From assembly GCA_024663395.1 (NCBI GenBank), contig JANFAH010000001.1:5456001-5520000 (forward strand): a stretch of 64,000 nt of DNA, given 5' to 3'. This DNA comes from Pisolithus tinctorius. Its lineage: Eukaryota > Basidiomycota > Agaricomycetes > Boletales > Pisolithaceae. The position numbers and the translations under genes were made by a program. The stretch's first letter is position 1. Every line of letters begins with the position of its first letter. Shown one piece after another: positions 23,628-37,290 of the stretch. The notes under the pieces were generated by a model. That model was not told the origin of the DNA. It did no database searches and saw nothing but the letters and a program-made list of their open reading frames with translations.

Positions 23628-25288
23628 TTACCGGACATACGCCATCTGCCCGCCATACGCTGCTTGTGGTGTGAACCCCGTCTGCATTTCAACGGCCGGA
23701 GTGTAGTGCGCTTGATGCGAATGGGGCTGGGTTGACGTCGAAGGTGTTGCAACGTACCCGCCCTTCTCAGACGAAGACACTGGATCCTTCTCGGTTGCGG
23801 CTGTGGCAGCGGTTGGATCGCCGATACCCGCACGGGTTCCCCAGGCAGTTTCGTGGAGAGTAAAGAGAGCATATATCTTCATGATGGCGAAGTAGTAACC
23901 AAAAATGATGAACGCGGGGACGTAGATGATGTGTTCGGGCTGGTGCCACAAATGGGGAAGGAGCTTAGCCGTACGCGTTGCAAGTAACCAAACCATGTAG
24001 CTGGCCGCGATGTTCCTAAGAAGCGGAGATGAGACGAGCGGAGAAAGAAGGGAGGAGAAGCGTACCACCACGGCAGGTGGTAGCCGCCTTGGTCGACAGG
24101 GATCGTACTCTTGTAGGTGAGATAAGACACCAGTGTGGGACCAACGAGAAGCGTCAGAGGATTAAATAGTTTGTCCACCTGAACTCCGAGGTCGCATATA
24201 TTGTTAGTGTCTTTGAGGGTCAGTCAAGTAACGAGGGAAACGTCTTACCATCGTATAGGCCACGTAAGGATGCGATGTCCAAATGTGTCGCTCCATGAAG
24301 AGTGAGCGTAAATCGGATCTCCAGGTATTGCGCGTCCAACGGAGAACTTGCTTAAGGAACCGCCAGTTAGGCTTCATCGTACTGAGCAACTCCGCTTCCT
24401 TGCAGCACTGGACGTAAGTGCTCCAACCGTGGCTGACCATCCACCGTGTCAAGAATTTGTCGTCACCCGAGTTGAGCTGGTATTTTCCCAGCCAGTAGTC
24501 GTGGGTGAATCCATGCAAGAACTCCGGATCCTTGAGGATGATCGTGCGATACGCAGCCGTTCGGCCCGACAAGCAAGGAATGCCACCGTCGATGTGGGTT
24601 GAAGAAGCAATTTCGATGTTGCGAATAGTAAGACGGAAAGCAGCCAACACTTCCCAGACAGTCATCCTCTTTCCTACTGGCTGTACGCGTTGTGATGTCC
24701 CTACTCCACCGACCTTCTGGTCTTCGAAACAGGCGAGAATGTAGGGCAACATGGTTGGAGGCCATATGGCATCGTCGTCCGCAAATACAATGATATCGGT
24801 GGTCGTATTGCGGATACCGTGTGCCATCTGGAGCCGTTTATTGGCGAATGGGACGGTGAGGACGCGGATACGATCTGGGTCAACCTGGTTGGCGAGTTCC
24901 TGGAGGGGTCCCTTCATTTTCTCCTCTGTGATGATGAGGATCTCTTTCGGTTTTCCGGCGAGCCAGCTGTTCGCAGCTTCCTTGAACTCCTCGCCGGCAT
25001 CGATAGTTGGCACAATGATGGTGACGTCCTCGGACGCAATATAGGTTGGGTTTTCGGGTAAAGGAACGGGTCTGTAGGTGAAAGAGGCGGCGATACGGAT
25101 GAGGTACCACAAGTAACGGTAAAATCTGTTGCAAATAAAGATGAGTGGGTGAGACTGTCAGACGACCTGAACGCACCCGATGACGCCGAAGGGGACGACT
25201 GGGAGTGTGTCAGCGTGCGCTGGACGGCAAATGCAAGTAGAAGGGTGTACTTACAGACCGGAAAGTTGTCTGAGGTGAGGTAAAGCAT
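23628..25288 (-). CDS. Family-2 glycosyltransferase, Cps1/hyaluronan-synthase-like
   Basis: This is a processive membrane beta-glycosyltransferase (GT2) resembling cryptococcal Cps1 and hyaluronan synthases, probably making an extracellular or wall polysaccharide at the plasma membrane. The N-terminus splices as MLYLTSDNFPV, then FVPFGVIG, then FYRYLWYLIRIAAS, giving a first membrane segment. The catalytic domain shows all GT2 landmarks: DVTIIVPTIDAGEE, IIVFADDDAIWP (nucleotide-sugar/metal acidic triplet), GVGTSQRVQP, CLSGRTAAYRT, SGDDKFLTRWMVSHG (GDDxxLT) and QVLRWTRNTWRSDL (the Q-x-x-RW motif of processive enzymes). C-terminal membrane segments are LTLLVGPTLVSYLTY, ASYMVWLLATRTAKL and IIYVPAFIIFGYYFAIMKIY, then a P/S/T/H-rich cytosolic tail ending GGQMAYVR. 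A TATA-like TATAATAAAA lies about 90 bp upstream of the ATG. The frame is intact. The polymer made cannot be told from sequence. Confidence 0.85.
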
Positions 25289-25680
25289 GAAAGGAGTGGA
25301 CGCGTCAGGCGCGCGACGAGGGCGACGAGGGGAACGAAGAGAAAAGGACCAGCGGGGTTTCAAAGGGGGAATTCATTTTTATTATACAATGAGGGGGGGG
25401 CGGACTGAACGGGAGACACGCGGGTACACAACTCAGTCCCTTCGGTTACCCGCTTTACCCGCTCGGGTGCCGCTCGCGTCGAACACACCCTCTGAGATCT
25501 CTCGCTCGAGGGCTCATCGTATCTTCTTCAGCTTGGTCGGGCAGTGATAATGGCTTCAAGCCAGTACTTGCCAGTGGATGATTAGTACAGTCTGCATTAA
25601 CATTATGTAAGAGGCGTCATTACACGGCGGTATACAAATGTCACATGTCACATGTCCCGACTACTACGCCAAGACAGCGT
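25289..25680. other. spacer between glycosyltransferase 5' end and RBR ligase 3' end
   Basis: Holds the glycosyltransferase promoter (TATA-like element at 25377-25386, minus) and a G-run at about 25394-25401. A short repeat, gtcacat gtcacat, occurs around 25638-25655. No gene is seen. Confidence 0.5.
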
Positions 25681-27826
25681 CTAGTCGAACCCCTCCACAG
25701 GAACATTCCATTGCCATCTGCCTTCCAAGAATCCCTTGGCAGTGTCTTCTAACATGATCTCGTTTCGCTTCGACACGTACACCTGATCAGTCCTTGTCAG
25801 TCCCTGTGGCATTCTACATCATGTTGCAACTCACCGTCTTGTCCGTCACCTTCTGTCGAAGGGTCGGAATGATCTCAGGCTCAATCTGCGACTCTAGCAA
25901 CTCTGACAGATCCTCTACCGCACGCTCCAGGTCCCTGTAATCCCACGTCAAAATGCATTCACCGAGTTATGTCCTGGAAACTCACCGCTGGTTATCTTCA
26001 AACAACTCCTTCTCATTCCCCTTCTCAAGATAGTAAGCCATCGCATACGTCCACTTAAGCGTCATACGGCACTTGAACACCTCATCCACCGCCTTCTTCA
26101 TAAACTGCACCTCAATCCAAGTCAAGTTGGACGTAACCTGCATCTCCTCCATCTTCTTCTCCGTCTTCGCGTACAGCTCAACCGACAATTTAGCAGACTG
26201 TTCGTGGTTGGCCCACCGATTGTAATACTACAAAAATATCAGTCTGTGTCATCAACGTTGATGTCGGCTTCGCAACCCACGTGAAGGTAGCGCTCTAACG
26301 AAGCTCGGCTTTTCGACTGAGCGTCTCGAGCATCCACTCCACCCTTTTCGTCATAACGGTTGCACGAGTACCATGCCGTGCCGTGCTCTGACCATGGACC
26401 TAGCGCATTCTTTCCGTCAATACTGTGTCACCAGTGACGAAGGATATTCATACCCATGCACACCCAGCAGAACTCGTGCTTGCACTTTTTACACGTCATA
26501 TGGCTGCAGAAGACGGTCCCTGTGAGCCCCAAAATACACGCCGAGCAAGACTGCGCGAGACGCACTTGCAACCTCCATTCTTCTCGATCGTACTTTGACA
26601 GTTACTACATTCCTTGGTGTTGCTCTTGATCCAATTAGCGGTCTCGCTATCATCTCGACATTTTTTCAACCACATCTTCGCAATCGAGCAAATCACAGGC
26701 CGGTGGTCGCTCTCGATTGGACAGCCAAAACAAAATCTGTGCGGAGGGTTCGCATCTGGGCCACATGTCACGATGGGCACGATCGTCGTCAGGGCACTTT
26801 TGGAGGCCGCAGTAGGACACGATACCGTGTACGTGCACGATGGGTATGGACAGTACTTGAGATTCGGGTTAGATGCTACGAAATGTCGCACGAGCAGCTC
26901 ATTAAATCTCTCCCAGGTCTCTGGGTCATCGGTAAGTGCAGTTCGGACGAAGGGGTCCGGTGCCACAAGAGCACAGCCCTCTGCCATACATCTGATCGCG
27001 TGTTCACCCTCCTCACGAATCTTACCCGTGATGTAGGCAGTCCAGCACCCGGAACAAAACGTGTGATCACATGCAAGTGCTGCAAATGATGCCTGGGTAT
27101 CGTCGAAGCAGATTGGACAAACAAAGGGTTGAGGTTTTGCCTTCGGTGGAGCTTCCCACGAGCGGGGTAAGCGTCAAACGTTCGGGAGAAGGTATGAAAA
27201 CGAGGCACACCTGGTGTCTGGCGTGCGGACCGGCGGAATCCGCTCGTGCGAGTGCCCGAAGAAGAGCCCTGCGAGCGGTCAGGGCCAAGCGCAGAGGGCG
27301 AAGCTCTAGAGGGGGGAGAGATGCCTGCAGCGACAGTGACGGCCGAAGCGTTATCCATGTATTTTTCTATCAACCGCTCTTTATTCCAATTCATGTACCG
27401 CAGCAGTAACGACGCTGCACTCGCCTGCAAAAGGGAGCCGAAGTGCCGGGGCGAGTTGATTACAGGATTCGGAAAGACAGAAATGACATACCTCGACGCC
27501 GAATATTCCACTTATATGATCGATGTCGTTCGCCACGAGTCTCTCGACAGCAGACTGCGGGAGCGACTCGTACTCGATCTCGTACGTCTTACGGACGGTG
27601 CGCTGGGGGACTTTGAAATCGTCCCCGAAATCATCCATGTCCATACCATCGTCTGACGACGCCGAATCTGTTCGGCGATAGTCAGCCGTGTGCTCAGGCT
27701 TGCCTGGCGGCTCTCGCGGTGGAGTGAATGCGCACCTTCGTCCTCCTCGACGCTCATCATGTCCTCGTCGTCATAGTGGTACTCACCGTCGTCGTCTGAG
27801 TAGTCGTAGTCGTTGTCTGATGACAT
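25681..27826 (-). CDS. RBR E3 ubiquitin ligase, Ariadne type
   Basis: This is a RING-between-RING ubiquitin ligase of the Ariadne (HHARI/ARI1) subfamily, acting with an E2 enzyme through a thioester intermediate in cytosol and nucleus. Starting at 27826 there is an acidic D/Y/E-rich N-terminus, then a UBA-like region ([18 protein letters not shown]). RING1 reads FVCPICFDD, then [13 protein letters not shown] and IRCMAEGC. The IBR reads [14 protein letters not shown], then TCG and FCFGC. RING2 reads [15 protein letters not shown], and an intron splits the codon after it so that [18 protein letters not shown] follows. The Cys in GGCNHM is the catalytic position by comparison with HHARI. The C-terminal Ariadne domain reads [31 protein letters not shown] and [17 protein letters not shown], and ends VPVEGFD at the TAG 25681-25683. 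All zinc ligands I checked are present. The gene is divergent from lysyl-tRNA synthetase with 323 bp between the starts. Confidence 0.88.
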
Positions 27827-28149
27827 GTTCGTCGTCGCCGTGGTACTGTTGGTGTATTGCGGTGGTATGTACTACTTGGTGGTACTCTGTCAGGGCACCG
27901 GGATCGATTTAGGCATGCTTACGTGATAAACCGTATATGGCACGTTGTTCCCAGGCCTCTTTTCTGTGCACGTGACCCCGTAGCGAGTCAGTCAGTTTTT
28001 TTCTGCATACTCGAATAGGAAGGCGACGATCGATTGGGTGGATGCTCGCCCTGCGATATGGCATCGGTCAACACCTTCGACGCCAGATACCCGCTCTCTG
28101 CACTTGGACCCTTAGACCCCATCGCATAGCGGGAATTAACACAAAGAAA
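27827..28149. promoter_or_regulatory. shared promoter region of the RBR ligase and lysyl-tRNA synthetase genes
   Basis: The two cytosolic start codons are 323 bp apart and face away from each other, so both promoters must lie here. It also contains the in-frame upstream ATG of the tRNA synthetase at 28042. No TATA box is obvious. Confidence 0.5.
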
Positions 28150-30355
<2,206 letters not shown>

Positions 30356-30631
30356 GGATTCGGCAGAGAAAAAAGAGAACCGAGCGTTGGAGAATGGACG
30401 AAGTACACTAGAAGCTCCATCTTAGTTCACTTCGTTACTTCGTTGATAATGGCAACCTGCGGATGAACCAATCATGGCTCTTCACTGGCGCTTGTCACTG
30501 ATTTCCGCAGCAAAAGCTCGAGTTGCACTATGACATTGCGGTACTAAGTAAATATGTCTACACATTCTATCCAACAACACTTGCTGCAGATTACTGTGAC
30601 TCAATGCAAACTTGGGAGCAAAACAGCCTAG

Positions 30632-33248
30632 CTAATCAACATCCATCTCGGGTGGTCCACGAGCTTCCTCGTCCGCCTTTGGTGGTGCTTCGCCCTGTGG
30701 TTGAGTGCCGGGGTCAGGCGTCTGAGTTCCGGTCTGAGGAGTCTGGCGACCAGTGGGCGTTCCAGCCGGGGTTGGGTCCACCTTCACGGGCTTCGGCTTT
30801 GGCTTCGTAAGAATGGGTACAGCAAAGTAGATGAGCTCCTCCCTCTTCTTCAGAATATCAGCCGTTTTCAGCACGGGGTCGTCGTTCTTGGGACGCTCTG
30901 CCTGTCTTGCAATTTGGTCATCGAGCCACTTCTGGACAGTAGCGCACTTCTCAACAACGCCCTGCTTGTCCTTCTCGTCGATGTGTGCGTACTTCTCTTC
31001 TGTGGACGTCGCCTGCGCAAAGTACTCGTTGATCGTCTGGCGTAGTTGGGCGATGTCTTTGGGACGCTTTTCGGCTTCGCGGTAGCGATTGACGATGAGA
31101 TCGCCAACAACTTTGAGGCCATCGAGTTTGGCAACATAGGCAGATTTTGTAGCGTCCTCGCCCTCCTCGCTGTACAGCCAATCCTCAGCCTCCTGAAGCA
31201 TTGCCATAAGCTTCTCCTTTTCCTCTTCCTTTACGTACGACCCATAGCGGTCCTCTAGCTTACCGCGCATATCGTACACGTATTCCTCAAGCGCGTTTTT
31301 GCGGTCCTGTCAGCTTGTATAAGTTCGTGTTTCTATGAAGCGAACATGCGAACCAACCTCAGTATCTTGCACAAGCTTGTCGGAGGTGTGCATTTGCGCT
31401 TCAAGCTCCTTGCACTTATCGACGATGGTAGGGTCAAGGGAAGTGGTGCCAGTAACGAAGGGCACGTCAACCTTCTTGACCGTACGCTTCTTCTTCGAGG
31501 GCGCGCTTTCAACGGCTTCACCATCCACTTCCATCGCGGCCGGCTCCTCGCGCTCTTCGACCACCTCAACATATGCCATCTCGAAGCCCATGGTGCCATG
31601 GATATTCAGCCGCGTCTTTATCTTCACGCAGTTGAGGTCACCCGATGGGTCAGGAGGGACAGACTTCGCGGAAAAGCGTGCAATCCAGGGGTTGATGGCG
31701 CCTGGTAACTTCTCCGGTTCTGCATACTCTGCGCGGAGCTCAAAGGCTTCCTTGCGGTAAAAGGTAAGGACCTTGGTGGAAGGTATAGTATTACCACGGG
31801 GGAAAACAACGAGTTCGGTATCCTCGTCGGGGTCACCAGGTGCCCGGTCCCAGGTCACCTTGATGGGGTAATGGTTGATGTCTTTGACGTTGAACTCTCG
31901 CACACGGAAAGTGGGCGAGAAGAATGCACAGGCGAATGTTGCACCTCGAGCACATGCCTCATCCTGATTGACAGTCGTCGATAGGGCTTTTCCATTAAGC
32001 GCAGCCTGAATCTGAGCGCGCACAGCAGGGATACGAGTCGTACCACCGACGAGTTCGACCGAGTCTAACTGATCGACAGAAAGTCCCGACTCGGCGAGGG
32101 CCTCTTTGATAGGGGCCGGGATTCGTTCAAGGAGATGGGCTATAAGTCCTTCGTATTCGTCGCGCGTGAGTCTCGACGAGGCATCAATGTCGTTCATGAT
32201 GGATTCGACGTTCAAAGGGGCCTCCATGTTAGCAGACAGTATCTTCTTCAGACGCTCGCATGAGACAGCCAGGCGGAAGGTACCCTTGGGGCTGGACAAA
32301 ACGTCAATTTTATATTTCTGCTTGAACTCTGCAGAAAAATGTTGCAGAAGTGCATAGTCGATGTCGCGACCTCCGAGGTGACGATCATAGCCGGTACCCT
32401 TGACGGCTAGCTGGCCTTTTGCGAAAGCAACGATGGAGACAGACATGGATGAGTGTCCGACGTCGACAAACATAACATGGCGTGGGTTTTCGGGATCGGG
32501 AAGGTCAGATTTCGTGATACCGTATCCCAGTGCGACAGCTGTGGTGTCGTTGATGACACGGAGGACGTTCATGCCGGCAATGGCGGCGGCGTCTTGGATC
32601 GCTCGCCGCTGGATGTCTGTATACCATCCGGGAACAGCGATCACAAAATCGGACACAGGGACTTTGAGTTCCCCTGAGGTGATGTCTCGCAACTTTCCCA
32701 AGTACATCGAGACTAGCTGAGTGGCAGAAAACCTTTGTCTCTCTCCGAGATAATCCACCTACGGCGGTTGTTTGGGTGAGTACTTGATCGGGGATTTTCT
32801 GACGGATAGAAACATACCTCCGCACCGACGGTGCCATTCACATCGACGAGAGTAGCGTGAAGGAACTTTCGCTCGTCATTAAGCTCTGGATCATTGACTG
32901 TCCGGCCAATCAGACGCTTCAAGCACCCGACTGTGTTTTTGAAATTGGATATTTCCTGCGTTTTGGCCGGCTCGCCAATCGCACGTTGTTTTGGCCCGAA
33001 GGCGACTAGAGATCTACGGACGGAAGATGAGAAAGACGAGCCCAATTGGACAGATACAATCAACGGAGCATGAGCACATACGGAGTAGCACGGTTAGAGA
33101 CCTCGTTAACGATGATATCGATTCCTCTGTTTCTTGCAACGCCGATCTGGAGGTAAAGGGTGTGGTGAGCGATGTCATCTACGCGAGAGGTATGGGAGGG
33201 ACATGCCTTGCTGTGGAGCGTGCCAAAATCGATACCGACGACTGACAT
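30632..33248 (-). CDS. SSE1: Hsp110/SSE1 chaperone, nucleotide exchange factor of Hsp70
   Basis: This is a cytosolic Hsp110 that acts as exchange factor and holdase partner for Hsp70. The start MSVVGIDFGTLHSK is the canonical Hsp110 N-terminus, followed after an intron by IGVARNRGIDIIVNEVSNRA. The ATPase domain includes GPKQRAIGEPAK, VSDFVIAVPGWYTDIQRRAI, VINDTTAVALGYG, MFVDVGHSSMSVS and SVELVGGTTRIPAV. The substrate-binding beta domain and an acidic loop (EVVEEREEPAAMEVDGEA) follow. After a last intron near 31310-31360 comes the helical domain DMRGKLEDRYGSY and a P/T-rich tail ending EMDVD. The length of about 770 residues and the order match the family, and the frame is intact. Upstream are a TATA-like element and a four-unit step-type heat-shock element, fitting heat-shock factor control. 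Confidence 0.92.
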
Positions 33249-33341
33249 TCTGAGATCGTTAAGGACGTGTCAGACAGACTAGGTTTGTGGTCGTAGACGA
33301 GATAAAAGACGGTGGGTCGCGTTTTTTGGTTTGGGTTGGCT

Positions 33342-33350
33342 AAAATATAT
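33342..33350 (-). promoter_or_regulatory. TATA-like element of SSE1
   Basis: On the minus strand this reads ATATATTTTA, about 94-103 bp upstream of the SSE1 ATG, between the start codon and the heat-shock element. It is the best TATA candidate. A second AT-rich site, gataaaag at 33301-33308, is closer to the gene. Confidence 0.4.
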
Positions 33351-33394
33351 TTCGAGGAGTGGTCCTGTCATTTGGTAGGGTTGCCGTTTTTGGG

Positions 33395-33427
33395 TTCGAG
33401 TGCGTTCTTGGGCCTTCTACGGAGTTC
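33395..33427 (-). promoter_or_regulatory. step-type heat-shock element, four units
   Basis: On the plus strand TTC begins at 33395, 33405, 33415 and 33425, an exact 10-bp period. On the SSE1 sense strand these are four GAA units, about 147-179 bp upstream of the ATG. A series of nTTCn units separated by 5-bp gaps is the step-type arrangement bound by heat-shock factor trimers in yeast, and SSE1 is a heat-shock gene. What is seen is the periodicity; binding is inferred. Confidence 0.65.
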
Positions 33428-34333
33428 TACTGCTACTGATCGGGTACAGTAATAGCATCACTCTCATCATCAATCCTTTCCAACATGCTGTAGTCGTAAG
33501 TGATGGTCGTGGTACGGCATCAGAGCCAGCGGCGGGCAGTCTGAATCCCAGTCGTCAGGGTCTGGACACACCTATTCAACCATTGCAGCAGTTCACTGCA
33601 ATTCAGACCTAGTCAGCTGTGACACTCCATCTTCAGTATCTCAAAGGAGTCCCATGATACAGGAATCACTCGAGGCGGGGGCCGCCCGTAAAATGACCCC
33701 TAATAGTTACGTACTACAGCACCCGTAGAATCCTGTACCGTCGTGTCCCCAGCCCCTGCAAGGGTGTTTCCAAGATAAGCCCCTTCGAGCGAACTTGCGA
33801 AGCTTCCAACCTAGACAGAATTCCACTGTGGGAGCACGTCGCAATCCTCTAGGTTAAGGCCTATGCACTCCAATCTGCTTGCAAGGCCCTCGGGCGTATC
33901 GTGAGCAAGTTCAGAATGTTTGGGGAATGAGGCAGGAAATTCGATCCCGAGTAGCTCATTCAGGGGGGCCAAATTTTATTCTGTCGCTCCTCTCAACAAT
34001 CCCGGGTACACTTACAAGGACAAAAGAGATGGTCTAGTGAGGAGCGACATCCATCAGCTCGGTGCATTGTTCTTGCAGCACAAACGTCTTCCCATGCAAC
34101 AACTAGGGGCAGACGCCAGTGGCGTTCGTCGCCTGGAGGATTCACCTGTCTTTCATCCGATTCCAGAGCTGGAGTCGCGTGCATTAGGAGAAAGGACAGT
34201 TCCGTGATCGATCATTGAGCGTCATTATCTCAGGCGCATCTCCATATGCCAGCTGCCGGTAGCAATACACCGCGCAGAAGTAATGTTGCAAAACGAAGTG
34301 AGGAGTACACGTACTACATAAATTTCAAGCGAA
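33428..34333. other. spacer between SSE1 promoter and CLF1 3' end
   Basis: No supported gene. A 95-codon plus frame at 33920-34207 has no motif and no splice partners. The right end is the CLF1 3' untranslated region. Confidence 0.45.
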
Positions 34334-37185
34334 TCATTCCTCTGAGCTTGCAACGCTGCTGGCATCATCTTGACGCCGTTCTTGCATGTCCACATCCCCA
34401 CCAACCGCTCCCGAATCAGTTGCACCGGTGGTCTTGGATGTTGACGGAGTAAAGCCCGACAGCATCCCCGACCCACCAGTCTTCTTCGCCTGGGCGGCCT
34501 TCCAGGCATGAGCCATTTGTAAGAATTTGTAAGACGTCGGATTTGCTTCCCGCTCGTCGTCCGCGAAGACAAGTTCCCAATCTGCAATAACAATCAATAT
34601 CCAGCTCAGGGAAGCGGCACCATGTTCACCTTCGACAACTTGGCCGGTCTCCTTGTCGACGTGTTGTTTCCTCCCGACAATAGGCATCATACCCTGCACC
34701 TTCGCCACGTCTGCCTCGGTGCCGTTGGCTTGTTCATACGTTTTCCAAGCCTCCAGCAACGTCACTCGCTGCACATGCAGGTTATCAGTATGTCGTTCGG
34801 AACCCCGGGGTACTCGCATACCTCTGCTTTAAGTCCCTTGCTTTTGAGGTCTTTATAACCTCGGTCAAAGACTTGCCGTGCCAGCTCTGGGTTCCCGGGA
34901 ACCATTTTCCTCTCCGTTTCTTCGTCTTCTTCGTCTTCCTCACGCTCAGCACGCGGCAATGGGATGGGTGAACCTTCAAACTCGGCGTACGAAATCCACA
35001 CTTTGTGGTGACCACTGAGGGCAACCAGACGCTCATATAGCGAACGTGCTTTCTCCCGATCGCCTTGCTCTTCCACTTCAAAGTCGATATACGCTTTCCA
35101 AAGCAGTTCGGGCATCGCAAGTGCAGACTGGGATATCGCAAGTTCGAAGATGGCCTCGGCACGCGCGAAGTCTTCAAGGGCCGTCTCTAGCTCGGCGTAC
35201 TTGATCCAAGCAGCCGAATTCGTCGGATCGTACTGGCATACCATAACTTATCAAGGGAACGACTGGTGTGAATATCAAACTACTACATACCTCGATGTAC
35301 TTTTCGTACAGTGTTCGAACACGGTCGAACTCGCGCAACTGCATAGAGGTTAGGAGAAGCCGGATAGTGGGCTGAATGTACATACATCCATCTCAAGTTG
35401 AATGTAGCCCTTGAATAGGGCTTCCTTCGGACACATACCCATTCCAGCCCCCAAAATCTTGCGGGCAGCAGGAAGGTCGAGTCGACGGATTTCAAATCGG
35501 GCTGCCATAATCCACAATTTCGCAAAGGTGAATTGCTTGTGAGGGACGAGGTTGAGGGCAGTACGATAAATTTGTCGTGCGCGCTCGTAGTCCTGAAAGA
35601 AAATGAGAGTAAATGTCATGCAGAGAGAACGGACGAATCGCTCACTTGCCTTTGTCTCGATTTCCTCAAAGAGAGCGTAATCTAGCCACAGGAAGATGTA
35701 CCGCCGCCAATGCCGCTTTTCATGACCTGGCGGCACATGCGCTACTGCGCGTTCGTACACATCACGTACACGTTCCGTCGAGGCTTCCTCCTCTTCTTTC
35801 GTTCCACCTTCTTCTCTGAGTGTTCTCAATGCGTCTTCTTCCAGTCGTGCATAATCAAACCAGGTGTCGTAGTTGCGTCCATCGTGTGACACTTCATCCT
35901 CGTACTGTATCCTTCGCTTTCCGAGCACAGTCGATTCGAGTACGGATTGAACACCATGTTGCTTTTCGAATTTGGTATATGAAGCATAAAGATTGGCTGA
36001 TTTTGAACGGGGAAGGCGATCAAGAGCAAACTTATCACCGATGTAAGGCCAGCGAAAAGACATCAATGCAAAAAGATATACACACCTTGTAAATTACGCG
36101 AGCACGTTCGTATTCTTTTAGGCGGGTCTCCATCTTAGCGAATGCATTGAAAACTGCTTGTGCCTTCTCAATTTGCTCTTCCTCGTCGCCAAAGAACTGC
36201 AGAGCAGTCTGGAACACCTCTCGCGCCTTGTCATATTTGCCTCGTTCTTCTTCGAATTTGGCCCATTTGACCCAGACTCTGGGTTCAGGCCGTACTGCTA
36301 TCCAGCGCTCGTAGATGACGCTGGCCCTATCCAGCTCGTTATACCGCTCCTCCATCTTGATGTAGGCTTGCCATGCCTTGTCGTCTGGTTCCCACTGCAT
36401 CCAACGCTCGAAGACCTGGCGGGCGCCGGACATGTTTTGAAGAAGTTCTTCGAGATAGACATATTTATACCAGAGCTGGTCTACGCGGGGCAGGAGAGTG
36501 ACAGCACGGTCGAAAAGATTACGCGCGTGTTGAACGTTACGATTTTTGAGTTCCACTTCCGTATAACTTAACCATAGTGGTACAGAACGCGGGTCGACGT
36601 CGAGAGCGCGTTCGAAGACGGAACGCGATCGATCGAATTCGCCCTGACTTGCCTGGAAAAAAACAAACAATGAACACCTCAAGATGGACGGAGAAATAAA
36701 GCACGCAGACCTCCCAGTTGGCATATTGAGTCCATTCTTTGCTACGAAAAGTTATTAGGTTAAGCAGGAGAACATACGCCGAGTGAGAGATGGAAACCAC
36801 GTACATGCTCCCTCTGTTCCGTCGTATCCTGTCCTCGAACTCCTTGCGCTTCCGTCCGCGGTACTCGTGAAGCTCCTCGAAGTCCTCGACTCGTTGCTTT
36901 GGTGCACGAAAAGTTGACTCCTGGCGTTCTTGAGCCTGAACAGAGGTTGTCAGTATTTATTCAGGCTAGAAGACGACTGGACATACCTCTCTGAGGAGTT
37001 GTTCAGCAGTAATCTTGATGGACGTATGTGAGTCTCTGGACTGCCTAGCTGAGACAGATGAGTTCGACGAACCTGCACTGGCGCTGGCGCGCGGTTACGA
37101 ATACTGAAAGACACAAGCGGTCAGAGTCATGCGTGCATTTCAATGTTTTGAATAGGCTTTACCGTGGTGCCCTGCCGTCCTGCAT
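34334..37185 (-). CDS. CLF1: Crooked-neck-like splicing factor (Clf1/Syf3)
   Basis: This is a scaffold of the Prp19/NineTeen complex of the spliceosome, in the nucleus. The ATG at 37185 gives MQDGRAPR, and an intron and further exons add [24 protein letters not shown] and [20 protein letters not shown], the canonical Clf1 N-terminus. A long run of HAT (half-a-TPR) repeats fills the rest: [130 protein letters not shown] and [20 protein letters not shown]. The tail ends [11 protein letters not shown]. About nine short introns are needed, and the frame is intact. The gene is divergent from CTR9, with only 105 bp between start codons. Confidence 0.9.
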
Positions 37186-37290
37186 GGTTGTGGTCGGCGG
37201 AGGAGTCTTTGGGGTCTCAGCGTGGCGTCAGAGTCGGCACTCGGAATTTGTTTGGCTCGTCACTTCCGCCCGTTAATTGACAGACTCAAC
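37186..37290. promoter_or_regulatory. bidirectional promoter of CLF1 and CTR9
   Basis: Only 105 bp separate the two divergent start codons. An in-frame CTR9 ATG at 37222 would shrink this to 36 bp, which makes 37291 the more likely start. The transcription start sites must be very close or must overlap. No TATA box is seen. Confidence 0.5.

Noticed and set aside
26595..27089. 164-codon plus-strand frame
   Set aside because: It is antisense to the RING and IBR exons of the Ariadne-type ligase, which carry the zinc-ligand spacing.
33920..34207. 95-codon open frame between SSE1 and CLF1
   Set aside because: No motif, and sense and antisense frames are equally open. It is probably chance.
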